DNA of 64,000 bases from Tricholomella constricta (taxonomy: Eukaryota > Basidiomycota > Agaricomycetes > Agaricales > Lyophyllaceae): contig JAACJP010000028.1 of NCBI GenBank assembly GCA_013368375.1, positions 434,001 to 498,000 on the forward strand, written 5' to 3'. The notes below the pieces were generated by a model. It was not told the origin of the DNA. It made no database searches and saw nothing but the letters and a program-made list of their open reading frames with translations. The stretch's first letter is position 1, and each line of letters begins with the position of its first letter. Shown in pieces: positions 1 to 12,452 of this stretch. Both the position numbers and the translations under genes were made by a program.

Positions 1-862
1 TTTCGGGATGACTGCGTGGTGATAAGTCACACGAGCCAGTCAGAAGATTAGATAGACATACGTTTTACTTTGTCTTTCGAGGTGACAACTTTAAACGCGT
101 TCTCGGTTTCGTGGATCACGATGCCAGACAGGCCGACAAGGCATGGGTTTTTGCTTTGACGAACTAGCATATTGTTAGCACAGGGAGTGGCATGGGAAAG
201 AACAAAAAGACCACACCAGTCATTATGGAACCATGGAAGTCAGCCTTCACGAGTTTGGGGTGCATACTTGAAGACGACGGCATTGCTTGAGATGATGAAA
301 TTCCAGAAGCTGGTGGTTGAAGAAGGCCAAGGAGCTCAGACATATAGCCCATCCAGAGATGGTGTAAAGGAATAAATAGGTCGAATCTATTGGGTCGACA
401 ATCGTGAGATTGAGAACAGGAGGACATTGCAACATCAACTGCACTGACTTAGCTTGCGTCTCGTCAAAGCGCCATACACCTTTTACCTTCGCCTCGCGCT
501 TGCCTATCGTTCCCTTCTTTTTCTTCTCCTTCTCCGCCTTTTGCCTTGCTCGTTTTTCGTCGAATTCCTTCTTCGTCCTGCTTTCGCGTGCGGGGTTTTC
601 AAGCAGCATCTGGCGACCTTTGACCCGACTTGTATACATCCCGGTTGGATCAGATGTCTGGGTCAATTGGGAGGTTACATATGTTGGCGTGAAAGGGGCG
701 CTACTGTTGAATTTGACGCGTTTATTCTGCAGAGCTCAAGTGTAAAGATCGCAGCCCAGAATGATGTCGAGATATAAGCACTTTAAGGAATGCATGGTCT
801 TTATAGATATCGATAACGTCTTGTGTCCGTTTTTTCGTGGATTCCGTTGGTGTAGTGGTCAT
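1..862 (-). CDS. POP4: RNase P/MRP subunit POP4 (Rpp29), 3' end off window
   Basis: Protein subunit of nuclear RNase P and RNase MRP, which process the 5' ends of pre-tRNA and rRNA precursors. The model starts at the ATG at 862 and uses exons 862-782, 726-449, 386-217, 163-62 and 11-1; all junction phases agree. A Lys/Glu-rich charged N-terminal region precedes the Sm-like Rpp29 core, seen as the stretch IPLHHLWMGYM, then KADFHGSIM joined across an intron to VRQSKNPCLVGLSGIVIHE and VVTSKDKVK. These are the signature strands of the Pop4 family. The last visible codons lead into the conserved LIPK strand, so only the final strand or two lies beyond position 1. The first intron (727-781) starts GTGCTT, a weak donor, so the N-terminal 27 residues are the least certain part. 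Family assignment is by recognised motifs, not by a search. Confidence 0.82.
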
Positions 863-1087
863 GGCTGACGGCGACGGGGGAGAAACGATAGGATTTCAAC
901 ATGTTTAGACTCCGCGGTCACGATCGCAGAAAGAATCCGAGATTCCAAGCACCAACAAAGCGCCTTGTAAAAATCTTCGATACGATGTTTGAGGGATTTT
1001 GAACATTGTACAGGTATCGATTTAATATTTTAAGCAAGTGAGTATCATCCCCTAAACTCGTGATGGTACATATGCGATCCACACAGC

Positions 1088-2813
1088 CTATCTTTGATGC
1101 CCTTGCCCAGCGAAGCTTCTGATCTCCGGTATGTTCTGAGCCAAGGTCCTCATCAAATCCCATTGGAGTCTTCGTCCTTTTTCGTAATCCCACATCCAGA
1201 TTTCAAGATCATTCAGTTGCCAAGAGTCATATAGCGCCGCTTGTGTGGATCGATGATCGCTCAACATGACACAAAAGTCGGCCTATATATAGCCACATTC
1301 AATCAGCGCTCGTGAGGGAACTGAGGAGAGACTCACGGCAGTACTGCGGATGCCATCTCCTTGGACAAGGCTGATGTTATCCACATCCAGTATAAGTCGA
1401 CTTATTTTCGGGCAATTCGAAGCGAGCAAGTCCACGAGCTCTGGACTGATAGTCTCCACTGAGATGGACAGAAGCTCGAGAGGGCGGCTAGCAAGGGCTT
1501 CCAATATGTCAGTGATTTGTCTAAATGACAATTGGATGTCGAGGATACGGAGCGACGTCGGCGTTTGCAAGAGAGGTTTCAGAGATTCCATATTCTCAGG
1601 GTTTATCGTAAAGGGCGCCCCCAGCCCAAGTTGTAGGGCCTTGAGGCCCTTGAATGATACGCCCTGGAAGCATCGCTTGTACCAACTTTGAGTTACGTTC
1701 GATAGACGAGGTAGATCGTCGACGTAGCAGAATCGCGATCTGATAGACAAATCCTCCAATTCACAGTTCCCCAGCAGTCGGTTTAGACCGGATGGATCGG
1801 GTATGTGATATATATCGAAAGGTATCGCAAGGGAAAATTTCAGCAGGTGGGGGAATTGGTCCATGGCCTTGAAGAAGGTCGAGAAGTTAAGGTGCCCACA
1901 GGACTCGATCGACAGATTCTGCAAAGTGCCGGACAATCCATTTATGAGGGTAGCCAACCGGTCCATGCTGCCTGACGCAGGACTGCGACGATTCATCCTG
2001 CCTCTAGAGAGGACGATTTTTATTTTGAGCTCCTGGAGGCGAGTAAGGGCAATCGGTGATGGGACGTATGTGTCGAGGATCTCCAGAGGTATATCGAGGG
2101 ATAAACGGCGCAGGTTCCTGCCGGACGCGGTCAAGAACGTTTCGAGTAGGGGGCAGGAAGGGGGATGTTCTGTGTTATCCCAGCGAACATTCAACTCTTC
2201 CACGTTGTTCAGATTTTCTGCCGCAGATATCATCCCGCATACTCTATCCTCCCATGACATGGTCACGAATGACACAGGATCGACGGGCGGTACATCAACG
2301 GGCAGTACCAGAGTCGGTCCTGACTGGGACCGACGTGAGCGGTTGAAGTACTGTCGTATCGTTCGAAAACTAAATCTGAACCAGCGCTTCCTGTTCCCTG
2401 TGGTTTGAACTGGTCTTGACACTTTGGGAGTGGGATGGATGGTATTCCATGTGGCATGGGGCCAGAGCGTCAAGACCCGGACTCGAACCGCAAGGTCAGG
2501 CAATCTGCAAAGTTGTTGAAGAATTATTAGCGTGACATGTAGATGCGACAAGGTTGCTGTCGAAGACTTACTTTAACGATTCGATCTTCCTTAAAAATCG
2601 TGACGGATCTGAATCGAGGAGACCGACCTCACGATACCGGATATCCATCACAAGTCCATAAAATATACGGTTGAGACCCAACAGTTTCTCCAGTTCTTCG
2701 TATTCGAGATGTTGTGCAATCATCAACCATAGCTCCTGTGGAAGTTCAGGCATCGGTGTAGGGCGTCGACGTTGCAAAAGGACGAACTTCGCGTCAAAGG
2801 GCAGTAGAATCAT
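1088..2813 (-). CDS. F-box protein with C-terminal leucine-rich region
   Basis: Probable substrate-recognition subunit of an SCF ubiquitin ligase; substrate unknown. Exons 2813-2572, 2504-1337 and 1282-1088 join in phase to give 534 residues. The F-box lies at about residues 22-60 (PELPQELWLMIAQHL, then LLGLNRIFYGLV). The rest is an irregular leucine-rich solenoid with repeated short L-x-x-L-x-L strands, the usual build of the large F-box families in mushrooms. The second intron (1283-1336, GTGAGT to TATATATAG) removes an in-frame TAG that would otherwise end the protein early. The extra exon adds a Trp-rich tail of 65 residues. It is one of three related genes in the window (with 25,066 and 49,680), but the three are clearly divergent. 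Confidence 0.75.
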
Positions 2814-2950
2814 GACTTATGTAGTCGCGAATTAGGGGCTGTGGCACAGCATTTGTCGCAATGAGGCTTTTGTGATATTGGACATTGTAAAACACGGTAG
2901 TTGCGAGTTGTGCAAGCTATATCAAGTGGGGCGGTGCTTGACCTGAACGC

Positions 2951-3925
2951 TCACGTGCCTACGGTTGCCTGGGAGTCCAAGGTCTATTTTCAAATCCCGC
3001 TCGAATAATATCGTGTCACCTCAAAGTATCTGAAGCTTCTACAATCCATTACCGTGTAATATATGTACATATCTGGTCTTTGAAATGCTGGCAAATGATG
3101 GGTAGGTGCCTATAGACCGCTTTTGTATTTCTTCTCATGATTTTAGGGTATTTTGGGAGTCAATATGATCTTAACAAGATGTGAAAAAAGTGTGCAAGAG
3201 GCAGCATGTAAATTACCCTCCTCCTTCTCTCTTGATGTTAGAGGGGCTAACCACATATACCTCACCTTCCTAGAGAGTGCCGCCCTCCAGCGACCTCGAT
3301 GCGAGGTTTTGTTGCCAGCGAAGCAGGCCGTTTCCGGTTTTCATACTCCGCTCATGTGCCGGTCCAAGCCGTCGATACATATATCATCTCATTCTTATCT
3401 GTCGCTTGTTTTATTTTCTGATAGAAATTAGAGCTATCTACTCAATCCCACGAGTACCGTTTGAAAACAACCGCTGTTACAATTAACATAGTCTCCCACT
3501 GTGTGTGAATCGGCACGTGAGCGGAGTCTGAAAACCGGAAACAAGCGAACCTGCCTCCTGCTTTGCTGGCAAGAAAACCTTCGCGACGAGGTCTCTATAG
3601 GGCGGCACTCTCTAAAGAGTCAAGATAAATATGAATAATCCTTCTAGCATCAGAAGGAGGAGGATTTTACAATGGTAGATTTTGCACATTTTTCCAAGAC
3701 CTTGTCAATGTCATGTTGACTCCCAAAATACTCGAAAATCATGAGCAGAAGTATCGGTGCATCTGTAAGTATCCACCCATCATCTACCAGCATTTCAAAG
3801 ACCAGATATCCATATATTAAACACGGTCGTGAACTGCAGAAGCTTTAGACATTTTGAGGTCGACTGAATTATTTGAGCGGGATTTGAAAATAGACCTTGG
3901 ACTCCCAGGCAACCGTACGTGCCTG
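2951..3925. repeat. ~1 kb fold-back inverted repeat
   Basis: Two arms of about 415 bp (roughly 2951-3365 and 3508-3925) are imperfect inverted copies around a ~140-bp spacer. The outermost 50 bp are almost perfect: 2960-3009 and the reverse complement of 3868-3917 differ at one base. Inner parts match in blocks, such as the GGAGTCAA/TTGACTCC segment and the stretch around TCCGGTTTTC, with more substitutions. No open frame of note lies inside. This looks like a fold-back (MITE-like) element or a local inverted duplication; no clear target duplication was seen outside the arms. Confidence 0.75.
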
Positions 3926-6705
3926 AACCTGGAAGGCTTGCCTGCTTTCAACTTGTCGTCGTCTACGAATAAGCACAGCACACAACCCGAAGCCTGACAT
4001 GCCAAGTAACCTACCGCCTACGATCTCTAAAGGTCTTTATATTCTCGATTTTTGCTCCGCTGATCAGCAAAGGCTCATCGAGAAATTTACGACGACGAAG
4101 TAGCATGTGAGTCGTATTCTGCAGGCATCATTTCAACGTGTTTCCAGCTGAGTCTCCTCTGACAGGATGGACAAATGGTGCAAGGATGCTGTATATTGTA
4201 GCTCCTGAATCTACTGGGAGATATCTTCAATGTGTTCGCTGATTTCGGCCGTTGCTGATGTCGAAAGTACACCACAGCGACTTATGTACAATAGGCAACA
4301 TGTTCAGTCAATCAACTTGATTGGCAGATGGCTACCCCAACATAGCATCTGACTGGGACGCTGGCTCTCCAAAAACTGTACAGCAATGCTCTTCAATCAG
4401 ATGCATCTCTGAGCCTGTATTTTATGTAGGTTGGCCTCTTCAAAAGACCAGGATCCCAACAAGGCAATCTGCGGAGTAGGTCCAGGGAGAGCAACTCAAC
4501 AGCCTTGAGACAGGTTCGTCGGGTCGAAGATACTGAATGTGATCTCAAGCGCCCCAGTTCTGCGAAAACCACTTCAAAGCTATCATGATATCAATCAATG
4601 TTCTCGTTTGCTCACGGGAAATGTTGAACGCCAGGCCGCAGCAGCGCTGTATCCTACCTCAACAAAATCAACGCGCTTTTCCGGAGATGTATTCCATGAG
4701 TGGGAGAATTTCGTTGCACCCCCCGCTCATGCTCTGTGTTCACCTCCGGACCCAATGGCTAGTTCACTCCGAAGACAAAGTAACCCTACTGATTGGACTT
4801 TGACCAGAATTTCATCTTGGCGTCGTCTCGATGCATGGCCATTCCGTCGTGGACTGACCAGGCGCTTCCAGCGAGGCAAACGACCTACCCTGGATTCCTG
4901 ACCTGCATCTCATGGTCACCGCGTGGAAGCCGTTCGCCTATGATATCGTCTCCAACGTCAAGGACCGCAATATTCGCTAGCTTGAGGAGACCTTTCTAGT
5001 GTGTCGTAGCCGGTACGTCCCCGTCAACGATGAGACGATAAATGGGTCTTGCTAGGCGCAGAATATACTGAACTAACCATGGTAATGGATCCATCTTCTC
5101 GTAACAACTTGCAGGGATAGTCCATTACAGTTGTCATTTAACCGAAGACATGAGTAGACGGCGTTGACTCTGCGAGTATTGGTGTTTAAGCGAGGCTCAA
5201 CGAGGCATTCGGATGTCAGCGGGGAGCGTAGGATGGTGCCGTAGTGGTAACAGTCAGTGGATAGCATCGAAGGCCTCTGAATAAGGGTTGCGACATATAT
5301 TTAGAACTGTTAAGATGTTGAAGCGGTAAACCGAACTTCAGAGGCTTCCAAAAGAGTCACGAGTCAGAAGAAAAGAGACGATCTCATTGAGTTGGGCTAG
5401 CTGGTTATGGTTCCCAGTATGCACGTCTCGGCTACGCCAGGAAAGCAATAAGTCATCAGATCTCCAGGGAATCTTTGATCACTAATGCGTGATCCCCTCG
5501 ATTGAGCCGCAGGGATCTAATAGGGATTCGACAGGGATCAGCGTTAGCGCTGTGTGATCGTAGTAGAGGGACCATGGCGTCCCGGCCCGTCGTCGTTTTG
5601 AAAGTAGAACAAGGGCTCCTTTCAGATAAGCTCATTCAGGTTTTATGTTTAGCGTCATGATCCTTCCATGCTGTGTTGAGTCATGCGTGATCCTGAGGAA
5701 ACCTGGCGCCGATCCCGAGAAACTGAAAGTCCCATGGCAGAGATACAGTATGCTATGTCCTCCGCAAGCTGGATATGCCAGGCTTGGGCAAGGGGTAATC
5801 AGAGCGTCTGAGGATGACTCAGTAAGAGGCTTTACCGAAGACTTTACCGTGTCCTCGATCGAAGGCAGAGGGCGTGACCGCCAGTAGGAACCTCCTGCGC
5901 CGCAAATAGGAATGAGTAGGACTTTCCTTCAATAGGAATCCTTGTATTCCGTAACCATGAGATCCTGGCGGCTCCGGAGCCGCCGCTGTGTCTAATTGAA
6001 TGGTGCCTCCTGGCACTTTTAAATGTGACAGGTGAATTAATGGCTTGCGGTCAACGATCGGCGCAAGGAGATCTTGGAGAATTTCACAAAACAAACATTG
6101 TAGGGAGAGACTTGGCAACGCGGAAAGCTGAGCACGAGAAGTTCCGAACTATGAGGTTGTCAGGGCTGAAAAAGCGTGAGGCGGTGTGATCGCACAGGCG
6201 ACTGTGGAAGTGAGCAAGAGTAGGCGGGACGTGAGCGCCGCAGCTGTGGTCTGGCCGTCATCATTTCGAGTCGGCGCATCAGGTTGTATTTAAGATTGTG
6301 CGTAGAGAAAGAAAGAGGCTACGAAATGCGGGAGGCAAATATGAAATGCGCCACCACCAGCGACTGTCAGGCTAATATCCTTGAGAAACGGAGTCAAAGC
6401 GCTGAGGCACAGTCAGATTTAGTTGAAAAGGGAGCTCAGGAGATCGATGACGATGGTAACAGTGGCGGAATATCAACAGAAGCATTATTGCCACAGTCGA
6501 GGAATTATTGCTTCTGAATCAAGAGGACAATCGCGTATTTGATCATGTTTGACAGCTACTAGCAGCTACTCCGTTGCATTTTAGAGCATAAAATTATTAG
6601 TAACGAGGTACAAATTAGTTGAAGGTCAATGACTCGAAAAACAATGACGGCACACCTAGAGACGATGATATCGCGCAAGTTGGTGTCTCGACTCTCAATC
6701 TTGCC
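3926..6705. other. No recognisable gene; unassigned 2.8 kb
   Basis: Only short open stretches occur. The longest on the plus strand (4539-4901) is rich in Arg/Ser/Pro and overlaps another frame, so it is more likely a decayed coding remnant than a gene. A minus-strand stretch around 4087-4275 contains CPSC but no family was recognised. No tRNA, repeat array or transposon end was seen. Confidence 0.5.
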
Positions 6706-7973
6706 TCATGAGTGTTCCTCGCCGATGACTTTAGGGTTGAAGAATACCCAGCCGAAAGTCCTGATCTCTTCACCTTTCCTTCCAAAGTAAAGCTCGGTCT
6801 CGTAGGCCCAGTTTATGGTACCGACGATGCAGTCCTTAAGGGTCTGAACATAAGATGGAAGGTCCCCCAGACACGTGTCGCCGCCGCATTCCATATTGGA
6901 TGACTGAGGCCCAGGCGGCGGCGAGGCGGGCGGCGTTGCTAAGCGCACAGATGTGATCCAATTCCAGTATGAGGATAAGGTGCCAGTGCCAGAATGGTTA
7001 GTCTGCGGCGGCGTCGGGTGACAGAATAGGGACTTCTCGGTTTCAAGGAAGGAGTTGAAGAACTGTTTGATCAAGGCGCCTGCGAAGTTCAGCGCGCCTT
7101 GAAGTGAAAGGCGCTTGTTTTCCATGAGGATGGTAATGATATTGTGGCGATTGCCCTGGGCCTGATCGATGTTGAAGGTGAAGACATCCTATTAGCACAA
7201 TTTCAGCAATATTGAAAATGATGGATGGTGACGGAAGTATTTTACTAAGGAACAACCAATGATGTCAGCGGTGAGCTGCTTTAGGATTGCCACTTTTTTT
7301 GATGTCCCATCGTCCGCGAGGGGTATATTCAGGTTTTCAGATAGCTCAATGAGGTCAAGGATCATATACAGTCCAGAGAGATCTCTTCGAAGGGAGATGT
7401 ATGTTTCGAGGTCAGGGATTACGTTGCTCAACCGACTAGTTATGACCTGGAGCTGGGCAGAACGGTAAGAATGCACTGAAGCTGCGAAGCGGGTGTCCCA
7501 CGATGGATCGGCCCTTGCAACAAGGCGTAGAAATTCGGGTCGAAGACTGTTGATGAGTGTTCAATAGGCGAGGATCGTACAGAGTCAAAGGTCACAAACT
7601 ATTGGAATAATTCATGCTGGGTTAAGGAGTCGATTCCACTCTCAGTATCTCCGTCCATCCACCCAGAACCCTCTGCGTCCCCAGCACGTTTTATACGGCC
7701 GTCGGCAATAATTAAAAAGCTCAAGAAGTCGGCAAAAAAACGTAACTGTGGTTGGCCACAACTCGGAACGCAGAGACCGGCCAACAGTCCAGTTTTTGTG
7801 GCGTGAAGAGATGTACGTTCGGTTTCTGTGAGAACATCATTCAAGTCGGTGGTTTTTAGTCCCAGCAGCCAAGCCTCTGAAGCTATCATGGCAGGACGAC
7901 AGAAAACATTTGTACGGAGTTCAAATGGACGACAGAGGCTTAGGAGATCTGGAAGTTGGTAACTGGGTGACAT
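6706..7973 (-). CDS. Terpene synthase (type I, sesquiterpene-like), active-site motifs altered
   Basis: Homolog of mushroom sesquiterpene cyclases, which ionise farnesyl diphosphate using three Mg ions. Exons 7973-7600, 7546-7246 and 7188-6706 join in phase to give 385 residues, a usual length. Family features: the N-terminal LPDLLSLCRPFELRTNVFC, the helix with KTGLLAGLCVPSC and PQLR, the conserved NIITILMENK region and the C-terminal NWAYETELYFG. However, the metal-binding sites are not canonical. Where D-D/N-x-x-D is expected after DFLSFL the sequence reads IIADGRIKRAGD. The NSE motif begins L-D instead of N-D (CSLDVFTFNID). The late R-Y pair reads L-Y. The frame is otherwise intact, so this is either a pseudoenzyme or a gene early in decay. 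The start at 7973 was preferred over upstream non-ATG extensions because it matches the family N-terminus. Confidence 0.7.
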
Positions 7974-8640
7974 AGAGGTATGAATAGATAGTGCGACGCG
8001 GAACCCAGCGTAAGGAGGGTAAAGCAAGGGCAAAGTAAACGGAGTAAACTTCGAGATTTGGGGTACTGTAATGTCACACGTCACAGAGATTAAATTAAGG
8101 GTCCCGTTTACAAGGGCAAATAGTAGTAAATACATGTTACGTAACACGTAGTTTTATTTGCGAATTTGCTTCCGTCACGAGGCCATTGAGATCGCATTCC
8201 AAATTTACCCGAGCCTTTACCTCAGATCCAGGATCCAGATGCTGCGTTTACAGCTGTAAAACATGCAAAGTATTCGGTAGGGCAACTATCATTGAGGATA
8301 TCTCTTTCACATTACTTCCCATGACGACCTCCTGCACCGAACCTCATGGAAAACCTCTGGCCTTTCGGGCAAGGTGAGACCTGTGGGCGATCAGATATCA
8401 CCGGGCAACCGGGCCTGAGATCTATCCCAAAATGGTAAGTAAGAACAAGTTGGTCTGTGCGGAGATGTGGGCGACCCTTTTGACAATCATGGGATGGGTA
8501 TAAAGTAGGATCCTGCCTCGAGGCAAAAGGCGCCTTTACGCGATACCTCTTTGGCCCTCCCCGTATCTTTTGTGGGTCCACTACTGACGTCCCTCCCTCA
8601 CGCCTGCTTCTTCCTTTTTGTTCCCCCCTTTCCTTGAGAG
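7974..8640. promoter_or_regulatory. Divergent intergenic region between terpene synthase and HMG-box gene
   Basis: This 667-bp gap lies between two genes read away from each other, so it must hold both promoters. The plus-strand end (about 8585-8640) is pyrimidine-rich, as is typical just before fungal start codons. A TATA-like TATAAAGTAGG lies near 8500. No specific operator could be identified. Confidence 0.4.
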
Positions 8641-10100
8641 ATGCCTGCCGAAAGAACCAAGCGCGCCGGGAGAGATGGTAAGATCATGAGATGTCTGGAT
8701 GTGAAGTCTTGAAAATTTATTTGTCTCGTCTTTTACAGTCCCTCAGCTTGTATGGACAGTTCCGGTCGAGCCGATCAGCATAGAGACGGAGGGGCTCGCC
8801 ACATTCAGCTCCTCTGCGCTGGCTTTTGACGACGGACCGCCCCCACTTGTCGACCCAAGTGACTTCATTCTCTTTCCCCCCTCTGATGGCTGCCCTCCCC
8901 CGCCCCGGAAGCCCGCGCATACCAAGAAGAAGCCGGAGGACCACATTCCCCGCCCTCCTAACGCATTCATTCTCTTCCGTTCTTCGTTTATCAAGAGCCA
9001 GCATGTCCCTACCGAAGTGGAGACCAACCATAGCACTCTCTCCAAGATTATTGGCATGACCTGGAAGAACCTTCCCGATGGCGAGCGGCTCCTCTGGCAC
9101 GACAAGGCCAAAGCAGCTCTCGACGAGCATAAACGGAAGTTCCCCCAGTATGCATTCCGGCCAAATCAGGCGCGAAGTAAAAGCTCCACTGAAAAGCGGA
9201 AGGTTAGAGAGGTTGGGCCCAAGGATCATAAGCGGTGCGCGAAGATAGCGGAGCTCCTGGTCGAGGGCAAGAAAGGTCAGGAGCTTGACGAGGCCATCCA
9301 GGAATTCGACAAGCACCATGTACCTGAGGTGGTGACACGCTTCGAGGCACCACTTACCGCTCGTATGTACCGCCGCTCGTCGTCGGCACCCATACCGGAC
9401 AGCGGCGAGATCTTGAAGAGAAAGAAAAGCAGGTCTGCGAGTACCCAGCCCGCTACCCCCATCGGTTCCTCCGCGAAGTCTTTCCCCCTTCCGGAGACGA
9501 AACCAGAAATCCAGCCGGCAGAGTCCTTCATGTCGACATTTGACCAGTACGCGCTACCCTCAGCTCCCTCACCCTCGCTTGTGCGTCCTGGCGTTTTAAT
9601 TGATTTTTCCTATGCTGACCTACGGTTTCCAGGACTTTAATACATTCTCTTTTGACAATCATTCCTCCCCCTTGTCAATGTACCACGTTTGCGGGCCTTT
9701 ATCCCAACCAGCTAGTCCTATGGCGAGCGGCGACCTGCTTTTCAACCCCACCCAGAGTAACCACTCGAATCTTTCCATCGACACCTCGTTTTTGGACAAC
9801 TGGAACTGTCCCTCGCCGCTGTCGTCCGAGAGTAGCATGCCCGCGACGCCGTCTTTCATAGGAAGCCCTGTTCCTGCGTATAACCCGTACATATTCGAGG
9901 ACACGCTCGCAAAAACATTTGCTGGGCATTTCCCAGCATACCCGAATAGCTGCGAACCCCAATACGCCGGCACGTATGAGGCCGAGTCGCCCTCGGTCTA
10001 TCCCATTTTCGACCAGGATTCCTGCTCCCAAGTCCACATGGCAAATCAAGATCACGACTTCTCGGCATTCATGGCATCTCTCCCTGAATACGCCATCTGA
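8641..10100 (+). CDS. HMG-box transcription factor (MATA_HMG type)
   Basis: Sequence-specific DNA-binding protein expected to act in the nucleus. Exons 8641-8677, 8739-9580 and 9633-10100 join in phase to give 448 residues. A single HMG box spans about residues 82-152: RPPNAFILFRSSFIKS, then LSKIIGMTWKNLPDGERLLW, then KAALDEHKRKFPQY. The PRPPNAFILFR opening and the tryptophans at the usual places mark the MATA/Ste11 branch rather than the HMGB branch. The C-terminal half is low in structure and rich in Ser/Pro with a short acidic end, consistent with an activation region. Fungal genes of this kind often control mating or fruiting, but no mating-type pheromone/receptor or homeodomain genes lie nearby, so the role is not inferred further. 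Confidence 0.8.
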
Positions 10101-12452
10101 CCCCGCATTTTTGCCGCTCAGTCATCTTTAATCGGCGTTCTCTCTCCCGCGCCCTTCCTCATACCCATCCTCCACCGTTTGTACGATGTGTATACCGTCC
10201 TTCATTATCATGCCTGTTGTTCCACTAACACCTCCACTCCTGCGTTCCCCAATAACACCCTCCACCCAATGTGAGTAATAATTCTCACCATCGCGTTTGT
10301 TCTTTATAGCTATTCATCTTGGATATCACACGGCCAATTCGAGACGAGATTCTTGGATATTCCGACTCTACCGGCTCGATTACTCGATTATAGGATACTA
10401 AGTATTCTTATTGTATATTACTTTAGATATCTTCCCAGCCCGCCAGCGGGCTTGTATGTACAAACAGATACACTTACAAGGATCTCATGCCAGATTCTTC
10501 CCTATGCCCTGATCCTACTCCTTGACCCTACTTTTATTTAGCCTTTTCGGACCACACGTCCATTTATACCGTTCATTCATCCTGGTTGTATCCATATCGG
10601 AGCTGGTCGTCGTCCGAGGATATGAGTGCGCACTTGTATTCGATTCAGACACCCTACACGCCTCGTGCAGCACAATGACCCCCCTTCACCGCACACGTTG
10701 TCTGCAAATTGGCCCCGTGTGCGTCACGGTTTCCAACGATACTTGCGACAACTGAAACACTCCTTGGCGCCTTGTTCTTGACGCGGCAAGCCGCTGCGCA
10801 ATGCTCTTGTACCAGAAAGGCTTATCACTCGGAATCCTATGTCACCGAGTCCTGTGTTGTCCCGTGTCGCGTGCCCCATGTTCCCCCCGTCCATTGTTCC
10901 TAATCTGCCCCCATGGCCAATCTGCGCCCAAGATTAGAGGAGTGCACCACGTTGATACGAAGTCTAAGCTGGCACGACATTATTATGAACGTGCTTCGGA
11001 CCACGTTGGTCACCTCGGAGCTTCCCATGAGCTGCGTGTGTGTATTTATCGCTGTATGGGTATCTCGACCCGCTCAGCTCCTGCCTGATCATGATCGAGG
11101 CCCTCGTCATTTTAAATTCATCTGATCGTTATCCATCGGTCCTGACGCATGCAGCTTCTGCCGAGCACGGGTGTTTTTCTGGCCTTCTGACGTTATCTTG
11201 GGGGTCGTCCACACCATGGATTGTGGGCGTAGGTACTTAATCAAATGATGAATAATACGCCCACGAAGAGATCGTCTATCTGATCAAGCAAACTCGACAA
11301 ACCCAGGAAGAAGGCGCATTAGATGGGGTGGTGGGAGTAAAGACGCAAATGGTATATATTAATAGGGCATCAGATAACAGAGGCAGATTGAAATTGTAAT
11401 TGGAAGTGTGAATGGTGCACCGGTGAGCGCTTGAGCTTGAAAGAGGATCTACTTCGGCGGATAAGTCCGATGGGGCATAAATTTGGGTTCCGCCTTCAAT
11501 CCACACACCCACACCACGCACACATGGCAAAGAATATTGGACGTGGACGTGGATATGGATGCGTACTCTCACAAGCCGCGGCGGATGGGTCTTTGGAAAT
11601 TACTTCTTCATCTTCCATCGGAAGGTTCGAGTTGTTCGTGTGTATATGATCGTAGTATTACTAGTGGGTTATTAGCGCTTCACTATTTGAAAGCTTGACG
11701 TGTGCACCTCAGCTGTTACTTATTGTAGTTCGTAAGTACCGTGACACCTTCCGTGCCCGTGCCGTGGATGTAGATTTAATAGTCCACTGAGCTTAAGCTC
11801 GTAGGTAAGAGAGTAAGAGGATGCCGGAAGGTGTCGGACCTCGAAGCCTGTGGGTACAATAGCAAGGTTGGGAAGAAGGACTGTAATTGGAACGTTTAAC
11901 GTTGCATCAGACAATTTCAGCGGCGAGATCGGATGCTTGAAGACCACTTTGTAATATGAATTCAGAAACTTGATTATACGTACTCCTCTATTAAAAAAAA
12001 TGCTGGATGTTTATTTTAACCCAATTCCGATGTCAACATGATGACAAGAGAGGACTTCAAGGAGTAGTCAGAGCTCCGACGGCGAGGTAACGGTTGCAGA
12101 GATAAGTACCTGCCAGCGTAGACAAAGTTACCGAAGTTGAGAATACAAGAAGAGTTATTTGTCTTCCATATACTCGGTTCCGTATATTGGTGGACAAAGT
12201 AACTGCGACGTCGGGCTGACCATCCACAAATGCCGCACATTATGCATAATATGGCATGGCATTGGAAGGGGTAGGGCTGTCGTCGCATGCAGGTTTTGAA
12301 GGCATCAGAGTCGCTGGCTGCACCAGCTAAATCCCATAGTCCTGCACGCAACAAATAGTAGTTAGCTTGTAGTGAGATCAACTCCTTGAAAAAATTAGCA
12401 AACGTCGAGATATCAACCCAGATAAAAAAAAATCAATTCAAAATCAAAAACA
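10101..12452. other. Unassigned 2.35 kb between HMG-box gene and ATG22
   Basis: Both flanking genes end toward this gap or lie convergently, so it holds two 3' ends and about 2 kb more. Several short open stretches exist but none shows recognisable domains or codon structure. A TATATATTAATA tract lies near 11,352 and a run of A near 11,993. It could contain a long non-coding RNA or long 3' UTR; nothing firmer can be said. Confidence 0.4.

Noticed and set aside
164..666. Two separate overlapping minus-strand frames (164-427 and 247-666)
   Set aside because: They are exon pieces of one POP4 gene; splicing joins the parts in phase and the tails read through introns.
8717..10068. Several long minus-strand frames opposite the HMG-box gene
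   Set aside because: They are antisense shadows of GC-rich coding exons with no domain or plausible start.
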